Below are positions 1-5,731 of a stretch of 5,731 nt of DNA, piece after piece. Numbering within the stretch: position 1 is the stretch's first letter; the number at the start of each line of letters is the position of its first letter. The DNA comes from an uncultured Chloroflexota bacterium (lineage in GTDB: Bacteria; Chloroflexota; Anaerolineae; Promineifilales; Promineifilaceae). Location: NCBI GenBank assembly GCA_937958365.1, contig CALFEW010000520.1, positions 1 to 5,731 on the forward strand. The letters are read 5' to 3'. A program made the position numbers and the translations under genes. The notes below the pieces were generated by a model. It saw only the letters and a list, made by a program, of their open reading frames with translations, ran no database searches and had not been told where the DNA came from.

Positions 1-1638
1 TCCACCCCCGGCGTCGGCCTGATCTCACCGCCGCCCCACCACGACATCTACTCCATCGAAGACCTGAAACAGCTCATTCATGACCTGAAAAACGCTAACC
101 CGCGCGCCCGCATCAACGTCAAGCTCGTCTCTGAAGTGGGCGTGGGCACAATCGCCGCCGGGGTCGCCAAAGGCTACGCCGACGTCATCCTCATCAGCGG
201 CCACGATGGCGGCACGGGCGCATCGCCGCAAACCAGCATCAAACACGCCGGGCTGCCCTGGGAATTGGGCCTGGCGGAGACCCATCAAACCCTCATGCTC
301 AACGATTTGCGCAGCCGCGTGACGCTGGAAACGGACGGCCAGCTTAAAACCGGGCGCGATGTGGTCGTCGCGGCCTTGCTGGGCGCGGAAGAATTTGGCT
401 TCGCCACCGCGCCGCTGGTGTCGCTGGGCTGCATCATGATGCGCGTCTGCCAGAAAGACACATGCCCGGTTGGTGTGGCAACGCAAAACCCGGACCTGCG
501 CCAAAAATTCGCCGGTAAGCCGGAACACGTGGAAAACTTCATGCGCTTTGTCGCCCAGGAAGTGCGCGAACTGATGGCTCAACTGGGCTTCCGCAGCCTG
601 GAAGAAATGGTCGGCCGCACGGACAAACTGCGGATGCGCGACAACATTGACAACTGGAAAGCGCAGGGTTTAGACCTGACGCCCATTTTGCACCAGCCGG
701 AAGTCAGCCCGAAAGTGGGGCGTTACTGCCAGGTTCCGCAAAATCATGGGCTGGACCAGGGCATGGACCGCCAAATGTTGCTGTGGTTGTGCAAAGACGC
801 CCTGGACACTGGCAAGAAAATCAACGCCACGCTGCCCATTCGCAACGTTCACCGCACGGTGGGCACGATGTTGGGCGGCGAAGTGACGCGGCGCTACGGC
901 GCGAAGGGGCTGCCGGAAGACACCATTCACCTGCATTTTCAGGGATCAGCCGGGCAAAGCTTTGGCGCGTTTATCCCCAAAGGCATGACGCTGGAATTGG
1001 AAGGCGACGCCAACGATTACCTGGGCAAAGGGCTGTCGGGCGGCAAACTCATCCTCTATCCGCCGGCGGCGGCAACCTTTGACCCGGCGGAGAATATCAT
1101 CACGGGTAATGTGGCGCTGTATGGCGCGACCAGCGGCGAGGCTTACGTCAACGGCATAGCTGGCGAGCGATTTGCTGTGCGGAATAGTGGGGCAACGGCC
1201 GTTGTCGAAGGCGTCGGTGATCATGGCTGTGAATACATGACCGGTGGCCGGGTGGTTATCCTGGGACACAGCGGGCGCAATTTTGCCGCAGGCATGTCCG
1301 GCGGCATCGCCTACGTGCTGGACCGCGAAGGTGACTTTTACCAGCGCGTCAACATGGAGATGGTCTCCCTGGAGCGCCTGAAGGATTACGACGAAATCGA
1401 AGCGCTGCGCCTGATGGTCCTCAACCACGCCAAATACACCGACAGCAAACGCGCCTGGGACATCCTGGCCGTGTGGCCGGAGATGGTTCCGCAGTTTGTG
1501 AAAGTGCTGCCCAACGATTACAAGCGTATGTTACAGGCCATCGAACAGGCCAAAGCCACCGGCCTGGACCAGGACGAAGCGGAAATCGCCGCCTTCGCCG
1601 CCAACATGAACGACGCCGCCCGCGTAAGTGGAAATTAA
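1..1638 (+). CDS. gltB: Glutamate synthase (NADPH) large subunit, C-terminal part
   Basis: This is the C-terminal 545 residues of the GOGAT large subunit, which makes glutamate from 2-oxoglutarate and glutamine-derived ammonia in the cytoplasm. The frame is open from base 1 and opens with the family motif STPGVGLISPPPHHDIYSIE. It contains the FMN/glutamate synthase core, including SGHDGGTGASP (window residues 66-76) and the following SIKHAGLPWELGLAETHQTL. The 3Fe-4S cysteines are Cys144, Cys150 and Cys155 (C-x5-C-x4-C). The glycine-rich GXGXG beta-helix domain covers roughly residues 290-480, for example GSAGQSFGAF from residue 315. Full-length GltB is usually about 1500 residues, so the amidotransferase domain and about two thirds of the gene lie left of the window. 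The stop is TAA at 1636-1638. It lies 83 bp before gltD on the same strand, a normal gltBD operon order. All visible key residues are intact, and identification is secure. Confidence 0.97.
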   Translation, partial: STPGVGLISPPPHHDIYSIEDLKQLIHDLKNANPRARINVKLVSEVGVGTIAAGVAKGYADVILISGHDGGTGASPQTSIKHAGLPWELGLAETHQTLMLNDLRSRVTLETDGQLKTGRDVVVAALLGAEEFGFATAPLVSLGCIMMRVCQKDTCPVGVATQNPDLRQKFAGKPEHVENFMRFVAQEVRELMAQLGFRSLEEMVGRTDKLRMRDNIDNWKAQGLDLTPILHQPEVSPKVGRYCQVPQNHGLDQGMDRQMLLWLCKDALDTGKKINATLPIRNVHRTVGTMLGGEVTRRYGAKGLPEDTIHLHFQGSAGQSFGAFIPKGMTLELEGDANDYLGKGLSGGKLILYPPAAATFDPAENIITGNVALYGATSGEAYVNGIAGERFAVRNSGATAVVEGVGDHGCEYMTGGRVVILGHSGRNFAAGMSGGIAYVLDREGDFYQRVNMEMVSLERLKDYDEIEALRLMVLNHAKYTDSKRAWDILAVWPEMVPQFVKVLPNDYKRMLQAIEQAKATGLDQDEAEIAAFAANMNDAARVSGN

Positions 1639-1646
1639 GAGATTTG

Positions 1647-1708
1647 CACCACGGAGGCACGGAGAACACGGAGATTAAAAACTCTGCGCCCTCCGTGCCT
1701 CCGTGGTG
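1647..1708. repeat. Long imperfect inverted repeat between gltB and gltD
   Basis: The arm CACCACGGAGGCACGGAG (1647-1664) is matched perfectly, 18 of 18, by its reverse complement at 1691-1708. Pairing continues inward to 1673/1682 with three mismatches and one G-T wobble, leaving an 8-base loop (attaaaaa, 1674-1681). The GGAGGCACGGAG style resembles a class of dispersed palindromes seen in many environmental bacterial genomes. Six-frame translations of these often give spurious proteins containing HHGGTENTE or TTEARRA. In mRNA it would form a stable hairpin inside the gltBD transcript. No T-tract follows, so it is not a standard intrinsic terminator. Membership of a genome-wide repeat family is recalled, not tested. 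Confidence 0.85.
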
Positions 1709-1721
1709 AATATGAAACAAC

Positions 1722-3227
1722 ATGGCAAAAGCGACTGGATTTTTGGAATTTGCACGAGAGACCCCGGCCGACCGGCCGGTTTTGGAGCGTTTGCGCGACT
1801 GGCAGCCGATTCACCTGCATCTGCCGGACGGCCGTTTGCAGAATCAGGCCGCCCGCTGTATGGATTGTGGCACACCCTTTTGCCATACAGGCAAAGTCAT
1901 CAACGGCATGGCCTCCGGCTGCCCCATCAACAACCTCATCCCCGAATGGAACGATCTGGTGTATCAGGGCTTGTGGCAAGAAGCCTATGATCGGCTGAGC
2001 AAAACCAACAACTTCCCCGAATTTACCGGGCTGGTCTGCCCTGCGCCGTGCGAAGCGGCCTGCACGTTAGGCATCAACGACCCGCCGGTCACGATTAAAA
2101 GCATCGAATACGCCATCATCGAAAAAGCCTATGAAGAAGGCTGGGTAAACCCTAACATCCCGGCCAGTCGTACCGGCAAAAAAGTGGCCGTCATCGGTTC
2201 TGGGCCGGCCGGGCTGGCCTGCGCCGACCAGTTGAACTGCGTCGGCCACCAGGTGACGGTGTTTGAGCGCGCCGACCGCCTGGGCGGCCTGCTGATGTAT
2301 GGCATCCCCAACATGAAACTGGACAAAACCCTGGTGCAGCGCCGTCTGGATTTGATGGCGGCCGGCGGCATCACTTTTTGCCCCAACACTCACATCGGCG
2401 TGGACTTTTCGGCCGGGCAACTGCGCCAGGAGTTTGACGCCATTGTGATTTGTACCGGCGCAACAAAACCACGGGATTTGGCCGCCAAAGGGCGGGAACT
2501 GCACGGCATTCATTTTGCGATGGACTTTTTGCAGGGCAATACAGCGGCGGTGTTGGGAACGGGGGAGAATGGTCAATGGTCAATGGTCAATGGTCAATTG
2601 CCAATTGATGCCGCCGGCAAAGATGTGATTGTGATTGGCGGCGGCGACACGGGCACGGACTGTGTGGCGACTTCGCTGCGGCACGGCTGTAAAAGCCTGG
2701 TGCAGTTCGAGATCATGCCGCAGCCGCCGATGCAGCGCGCGCCGGACAATCCCTGGCCGCAGTGGCCGAAAGTTTACAAGCAAGATTATGGACAGGAAGA
2801 GGCTACGGCCGTTTTCGGCAAAGACCCACGCCAATACGCCATCATGACCAAACAGTTCATCGGCGACGCGCAGGGGAACCTGCAAGCGGTGGAGACGGTG
2901 GAGATTGAGTGGGTGATGGATGGCAACGGCCGTCCGCAGCTTCACGAAGTTCCCGGCACGCTCAAAACCTGGCCGGCGCAGTTGGTTCTGCTGGCGATGG
3001 GCTTCCTCGGCCCGGAGAACCCGGTGCTGGCGCAGTTGGGCGTGGCCCAAGACGGCCGTTCCAACGCTCAGGCGCAGTACGGCGACTTTATGACCAACGT
3101 GCCGGGCGTGTTTGCCGCCGGTGATGCCCGGCGTGGGCAAAGCCTGGTGGTATGGGCAATTAACGAAGGGCGCGGCGCGGCGCGCGCCGTAGACCTGTGG
3201 TTGATGGGGGAAACGGACTTGCCGTAG
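1722..3227 (+). CDS. gltD: Glutamate synthase (NADPH) small subunit
   Basis: This 501-residue protein is the electron-input subunit of GOGAT. It oxidises NADPH at FAD and passes electrons through Fe-S clusters to GltB. The N-terminal cluster domain has Cys46, Cys49, Cys54 and Cys67, then Cys106, Cys110 and Cys114. The FAD dinucleotide fold has GSGPAG at residues 159-164, and the NADPH fold has GGGDTG at 306-311. A C-terminal AAGD motif ends at about residue 468, followed by the expected helix (QSLVVWAINEGRGAA). The length is close to the family norm. The ATG at 1722 is chosen because it keeps the conserved GFLEFAR start, although the upstream Shine-Dalgarno is poor: only GGTGA at 1705-1709, largely within the repeat arm. 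One oddity is that residues 284-293, in the loop before the NADPH fold, are encoded by four copies of a 7-bp tandem repeat. Alternative flavoprotein families that share this fold are unlikely next to gltB. Confidence 0.97.
   Translation: MAKATGFLEFARETPADRPVLERLRDWQPIHLHLPDGRLQNQAARCMDCGTPFCHTGKVINGMASGCPINNLIPEWNDLVYQGLWQEAYDRLSKTNNFPEFTGLVCPAPCEAACTLGINDPPVTIKSIEYAIIEKAYEEGWVNPNIPASRTGKKVAVIGSGPAGLACADQLNCVGHQVTVFERADRLGGLLMYGIPNMKLDKTLVQRRLDLMAAGGITFCPNTHIGVDFSAGQLRQEFDAIVICTGATKPRDLAAKGRELHGIHFAMDFLQGNTAAVLGTGENGQWSMVNGQLPIDAAGKDVIVIGGGDTGTDCVATSLRHGCKSLVQFEIMPQPPMQRAPDNPWPQWPKVYKQDYGQEEATAVFGKDPRQYAIMTKQFIGDAQGNLQAVETVEIEWVMDGNGRPQLHEVPGTLKTWPAQLVLLAMGFLGPENPVLAQLGVAQDGRSNAQAQYGDFMTNVPGVFAAGDARRGQSLVVWAINEGRGAARAVDLWLMGETDLP
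2571..2598 (+). repeat. Four perfect tandem copies of GGTCAAT inside gltD
   Basis: Bases 2571-2577, 2578-2584, 2585-2591 and 2592-2598 are identical GGTCAAT units, preceded by a partial copy (aat, 2568-2570). Just downstream, TCAATTG (2594-2600) and CAATTGA (2602-2608) form a small inverted repeat. Because the unit is 7 bp, it is read in all three phases and encodes GQWSMVNGQ from residue 284. The stretch falls in the variable loop between the FAD and NADPH folds of GltD, where extra residues are likely tolerated. Gain or loss of one unit would shift the frame; three units would not. Confidence 0.95.
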
Positions 3228-3257
3228 AAACGTTTTTTTGAGCGAGAAACATACCCC

Positions 3258-3291
3258 AGATTGGTCCAATCTTCTGAGATTGGACCAATCT
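3258..3291. repeat. Inverted repeat between convergent genes, possible two-way terminator
   Basis: AGATTGGTCCAATCT (3258-3272), the 4-base loop TCTG, then AGATTGGACCAATCT (3277-3291) form a perfect 15-bp stem. Each arm is itself a palindrome except for its central base, so cruciform or small-hairpin alternatives exist. It lies 30 bp after the gltD stop and 5 bp beyond the stop of the minus-strand membrane gene, where a shared transcription end is expected. Neither side has an immediate run of T, so Rho-independent termination is unproven. It could equally be one copy of a dispersed repeat. Confidence 0.75.
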
Positions 3292-3296
3292 ACGCT

Positions 3297-3980
3297 CTAC
3301 CAGAACCCGCGAATCGCGTACACCACGATAATCAGCAAGACAAAAATCGAAAGCGCCGCCCAGAGGCGCTGCAAGCGCGTCTGCGAGCGCTTAAAAATCC
3401 ACCAGTACACCGCAAGGACGCCGAAACCGGCCAACACGCCGCTGACGCGGTAGGTGACGGCAAAAACCGGAAAATCTTGCGCCAGGTAACGCTGCGTAAA
3501 CAAGACCAGATGCCCCACCCAGTTGGCAAAAAATGCGCCCAGCCAGAACTGCGCCCCAATCAGCGGCAGGCCGCCGCGTCGCGCCACCATCCACACAAAG
3601 CCGCCCAACACCAGGAATAAAACCACGCCGCGTTCCGTCTCGATGGTCAACTGGCCCAGCAACGCGCCCGCTTCCAGCGCCGTCCAGGCGAAGAAGCCGC
3701 TGAGGATGCCATACCATGCCTGGTGTACGGCCGTTCGCCCCTGATCCAGGCTGCGGTGTAGCAAGAAAAAAGCGACGGTGAGCATAACGGCCGTTTCCAC
3801 CGCCAATACTATCGGCCCCGCCCGCTTCGCTAAAATCGTGGTCACAATCAGCAGCACCACAATGAGCAAAAAGGCCAGCGAGGCCAGCAGCCCATCCACC
3901 AAACGACTGCGGCGATCCGCAGCCTGTTCTGCTTCCGACGAAGCAGAAAGTTGATCCAGGTTTAATGTCTTTGAATTCAT
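3297..3980 (-). CDS. Multi-pass membrane protein of unknown function
   Basis: I do not recognise the family. From the ATG at 3980 the protein has 227 residues; a GTG at 3986 would add two. A polar N-terminus of about 28 residues, rich in Ser, Glu, Ala and Arg, is followed by about seven hydrophobic segments. In the 229-residue numbering these are near 31-53, 57-77, 89-110, 120-135, 141-163, 172-198 and 208-226. Short basic loops (KRAG, ARRGG, FKRSQTRLQR) suggest a normal inner-membrane topology. No catalytic motif or conserved metal-binding pattern stands out. The stop is TAG (3297-3299 on the complementary strand). The gene converges with gltD and diverges from the amidase gene, so it is a single-gene unit. 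The in-frame TGA just upstream (around 4000) fixes the start to GTG 3986 or ATG 3980; neither has a clear Shine-Dalgarno. Two copies of ACGGCCGT fall in this gene. It is a probable real gene with unknown role. Confidence 0.85.
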   Translation of the reverse strand: MNSKTLNLDQLSASSEAEQAADRRSRLVDGLLASLAFLLIVVLLIVTTILAKRAGPIVLAVETAVMLTVAFFLLHRSLDQGRTAVHQAWYGILSGFFAWTALEAGALLGQLTIETERGVVLFLVLGGFVWMVARRGGLPLIGAQFWLGAFFANWVGHLVLFTQRYLAQDFPVFAVTYRVSGVLAGFGVLAVYWWIFKRSQTRLQRLWAALSIFVLLIIVVYAIRGFW

Positions 3981-3987
3981 GCCCACG

Positions 3988-3993
3988 ATTATA
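3988..3993 (-). promoter_or_regulatory. Perfect -10 box just before the membrane protein gene
   Basis: On the minus strand TATAAT occupies 3993 down to 3988, and the ATG at 3980 begins seven bases later. A start of transcription at the usual distance from a -10 box would fall at or next to the start codon, giving a leaderless or nearly leaderless mRNA. This agrees with the missing Shine-Dalgarno. At 17-bp spacing the -35 position reads ACCAAC, which is not a good match, and there is no TGn extension. The box could therefore be chance. Confidence 0.4.
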
Positions 3994-4060
3994 TCCGGTC
4001 AGATCGCCCTGTTGGTATGAACAATTTCACTCCTTTTACACATGAATATCACGTATCTTC

Positions 4061-4090
4061 GTGTCACACGGCCCAGAAACTTGTTATGAT
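4061..4090 (+). promoter_or_regulatory. Extended -10 promoter for the amidase gene
   Basis: TATGAT at 4085-4090 matches TATAAT at five of six positions and is preceded by TGT (4082-4084), the extended -10 motif. GTGTCA at 4061-4066 matches TTGACA at four of six positions with an 18-bp spacer. The predicted start is near 4096-4098, giving a leader of about 80 bases before the ATG at 4178. That leader begins right at the first predicted hairpin, which supports the placement. Confidence 0.55.
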
Positions 4091-4117
4091 TAGCTCTGGT
4101 TTGTAACAAACAAACAA

Positions 4118-4161
4118 CCTCCGCAAGGTTGGATTCGCCAAATCTCTCGGAGGATTTTTTT
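4118..4161 (+). terminator. Intrinsic terminator in the amidase leader, possible attenuator
   Basis: CCTCCG (4118-4123) pairs with CGGAGG (4148-4153). Inside it A4126, G4127 and G4128 can pair with T4145, C4144 and T4143 (the last a wobble). TTGG (4129-4132) then pairs with CCAA (4138-4141) around the loop ATTCG. Seven T follow at 4155-4161. This is a convincing intrinsic terminator, yet it lies between the promoter and the start codon. A competing hairpin, AACCT (4116-4120) with AGGTT (4126-4130), uses the left terminator arm. Another stem, GTTTGT (4099-4104) with ACAAAC (4110-4115), lies just upstream. This is the arrangement of a transcription attenuator. No known riboswitch family is recognised. 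Confidence 0.6.
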
Positions 4162-4177
4162 GATAGGAGTATTTGTA

Positions 4178-5731
4178 ATGACATCGAAGGCATTATTGGT
4201 TTTGGGAGTGCTGACGCTGCTTGTCGTTGTTGGGTTTCCTTTAAACGCCCAGAGTGTCCCCAACGCGCAGATCGAGACAACGATGTTCACAGCCGAAGAT
4301 TGGCAAAACGGCCGTGGCGCAGGTTATGAGATTACCGCCGATGGCTTGCAGAGTGATGGGGTGGGCTTAACGGCCGTTTACACCTCTGCCACCATCACCG
4401 CGCCGTTTCCCTTCAACGCCCTCGTTCCACGCTGGCAGGCTAACTTACCAGAGGGTGCGCAGATGGAACTGCTGCTGCGCACGGCCAAAACTGCCGGAAT
4501 CTGGAGCGACTGGGCAGACATTCACGCCCACGGCGATTGGACCCTGCCGGAAGATGAAATCATCACCGGCGACATGCTGGCCGTACCGGCCGCCGACGAA
4601 ACCCATGAGTTTGTCCAGGTACAAATCATCCTGACGTCAGAAACGGCCGTAACCCGGTCGCAGCTACAAACCCTATCGCTCACCTTCATAGACAGCACCG
4701 GCGGCCCAACCATCGCAGAAATGCAGGCGCAGCAGGCCCAGTTAGATGCGGAACGGGAGGAAACGGCCGTAACCACCGCCTATCCGCGCCCCTCCGTCAT
4801 CAGCCGCGCCGTCTGGTGCATCTACGACACCTGCGACGACGTTGAAGACCTGGTCTACGAACCCGTCACCCATCTGATCGTCCACCACACCGTCACCGAC
4901 AACGGGTATTCCAACGCCGCCAACGTCGTGCGCGCCATTTACCTCTTCCATCGAGATACGCAAGATTGGGGCGACATTGGCTACAACTACCTCATTGACC
5001 GGGATGGCGTGATTTTTGAAGGCCACATGAACGAAGATTACCTTAATCTGGACGTGGTGGGCATTCACGCCGGCGGCGCCAACAGCGGCAGTTTGGGCAC
5101 GGCCCTCATCGGCACATTTACCACGCCGGATGAGTACCAGGAGTGGGGCACGCCTCCGGCGGCCATGCTAAATTCGCTCGCCAACCTGTTCGCCTGGAAA
5201 GCCGATCAGCGCGACATTGAGATTTATGACGCCAGCCGCCCCGTTAACATGGGTTGGGGGCTGCCGCACATCATGGGCCATCGTGACGTGTATGGCGGCA
5301 CGAATACGCTTTGTCCCGGCGGCAATGCCCAGGCGCAGTTGCCCTGGCTGCGCACGGCCGTTGCCCAACGCATCGGGCAGGTATCGCCATTCACCTTTGT
5401 CAGCGAAACGAGTTCCGCGTTTACGCACAGCAACGCCTACTGGTACGAAGCGCCCCAGCAATGCGGCTGGCAAGGCCACGCCTATTACACCTGGTCCACC
5501 ACCAATCCGGCGGAAAGCACCAATTGGGGCGAGTGGCGGCTAAATATCCCCACGGCCGGTTATTACGAAATTCAGGTATACGCCCCTTACTGCGACACCG
5601 ACAATTCCGAAACCAACGGAGCGCGCTACCAAGTGCGGCCCGATGGCATCGCCGAAACAGTTGTCGTCAGCCACGAAGACAATGTGGGGCTGTGGATGTC
5701 TTTGGGGACGTTTAACCTGCCTGCCGGGTCT
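4178..5731 (+). CDS. Secreted N-acetylmuramoyl-L-alanine amidase (PGRP/amidase_2) with golvesin-like domain, 3' end cut
   Basis: The frame is open for 518 codons to the right edge. Residues 1-24 look like a Sec signal peptide (MTSK, a hydrophobic run, then PLNA|QS). Residues about 33-185 form a beta-rich domain I cannot name, followed by a Gln/Glu-rich linker (about 187-200). Residues about 205-395 are a peptidoglycan-recognition/amidase_2 domain. Its likely zinc ligands are His236 (LIVHHT), His368 (GHRDV) and Cys379 (LCPG), with the catalytic Tyr at 269 (GYNY). The enzyme should cleave the MurNAc-L-Ala bond of peptidoglycan outside the membrane. From about residue 405 a golvesin/Xly-type domain begins (YYTWSTTNP, WRLNIPTAGYYEIQVYAP, LGTFNLPAGS); it is cut by the edge. 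AGGAG at 4165-4169 lies eight bases before the ATG. An in-frame TTG at 4160 with GGAGG at 4149-4153 is a weaker alternative start. Substrate binding alone is possible, but the catalytic residues look intact. Confidence 0.92.
   Translation, partial: MTSKALLVLGVLTLLVVVGFPLNAQSVPNAQIETTMFTAEDWQNGRGAGYEITADGLQSDGVGLTAVYTSATITAPFPFNALVPRWQANLPEGAQMELLLRTAKTAGIWSDWADIHAHGDWTLPEDEIITGDMLAVPAADETHEFVQVQIILTSETAVTRSQLQTLSLTFIDSTGGPTIAEMQAQQAQLDAEREETAVTTAYPRPSVISRAVWCIYDTCDDVEDLVYEPVTHLIVHHTVTDNGYSNAANVVRAIYLFHRDTQDWGDIGYNYLIDRDGVIFEGHMNEDYLNLDVVGIHAGGANSGSLGTALIGTFTTPDEYQEWGTPPAAMLNSLANLFAWKADQRDIEIYDASRPVNMGWGLPHIMGHRDVYGGTNTLCPGGNAQAQLPWLRTAVAQRIGQVSPFTFVSETSSAFTHSNAYWYEAPQQCGWQGHAYYTWSTTNPAESTNWGEWRLNIPTAGYYEIQVYAPYCDTDNSETNGARYQVRPDGIAETVVVSHEDNVGLWMSLGTFNLPAGS

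Larger units (their letters stand above)
1195..5361. repeat. Dispersed palindromic octamer ACGGCCGT, 12 copies
   Basis: Exact copies start at 1195, 1828, 2805, 2926, 3052, 3727, 3787, 4308, 4370, 4643, 4763 and 5354. At about 58% GC, independent bases would give around 0.15 copies in 5.7 kb (rough hand estimate). All twelve lie inside coding sequences on both strands. Eight are read as Thr-Ala-Val and four as Asn/Asp-Gly-Arg, never in the third phase. The conserved gltB portion has only one copy, whereas the 1.55-kb amidase part has five. The core CGGCCG occurs only about eight further times without the A/T flanks, so the octamer itself is favoured. It behaves like HIP1 (GCGATCGC) of cyanobacteria, but its role is unknown. 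Confidence 0.9.

Noticed and set aside
25..582. 185-codon minus-strand open frame opposite gltB
   Set aside because: It is a GC-driven shadow of gltB with low-complexity His/Arg/Ala composition. The plus-strand frame carries all conserved GOGAT motifs.
1635..1979. Minus-strand and plus-strand frames crossing the gltB-gltD repeat (TTEARRA- and HHGGTENTE-type peptides)
   Set aside because: These peptides are translations of the palindromic repeat plus antisense gltD, a familiar source of spurious proteins.
2571..2598. CRISPR-like array
   Set aside because: The units are 7 bp and directly adjacent, with no spacers and no cas genes. It is a simple tandem repeat.
3213..3239. Possible terminator of gltD: ACGG/CCGT stem then seven T
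   Set aside because: The stem is only 4 bp, overlaps the stop codon, and is separated from the T-run by seven bases. The 15-bp repeat downstream is a better candidate.
2580..3269. 229-codon minus-strand open frame opposite gltD
   Set aside because: It runs antisense to the NADPH half of gltD, has no recognisable motif, and is explained by third-position GC bias.
4178..5731. Phage endolysin origin for the amidase
   Set aside because: A Sec signal peptide, an extra N-terminal domain and a golvesin-like module point to a cellular secreted enzyme. No phage gene is nearby.

Overview
The window looks like chromosomal DNA of a free-living bacterium with roughly 58% GC by eye. The most likely source is Chloroflexota (Anaerolineae or a related lineage). 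This is inferred from the secreted amidase with a golvesin-type C-terminal domain, the style of the dispersed palindromic repeats and the codon use. No rRNA or other taxonomic marker is present, so the assignment is moderate at best.

Layout. (1) Bases 1-1638, plus strand: the last 545 residues of the large subunit of glutamate synthase (GltB), cut by the left edge. (2) Bases 1639-1721: an 83-bp gap almost filled by a long hairpin-forming inverted repeat. (3) Bases 1722-3227, plus strand: complete GltD, the small subunit, with a 7-bp tandem repeat inside the coding sequence. (4) Bases 3228-3296: a convergent gap holding a 15-bp inverted repeat. (5) Bases 3297-3980, minus strand: an unrecognised protein with about seven membrane segments. 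(6) Bases 3981-4177: a divergent control region. On the plus side it has an extended -10 promoter and a leader that can fold either as an intrinsic terminator or as an alternative hairpin. On the minus side a TATAAT box lies directly before the start codon. (7) Bases 4178-5731, plus strand: a secreted peptidoglycan-recognition/amidase_2 protein, 518 codons and still open at the right edge.

Function. GltB and GltD together form NADPH-dependent glutamate synthase (GOGAT). GltD passes electrons from NADPH through FAD and Fe-S clusters to FMN in GltB, where 2-oxoglutarate and glutamine-derived ammonia become glutamate. The membrane protein and the amidase are transcribed separately and show no evident link to nitrogen assimilation. 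The amidase probably acts on cell-wall peptidoglycan outside the membrane.

No mobile element, CRISPR array, tRNA or rRNA was seen. The most unusual features are a strongly over-represented palindromic octamer, ACGGCCGT (12 exact copies, all inside genes), the attenuator-like leader of the amidase gene, and the frame-sensitive heptamer repeat in gltD.
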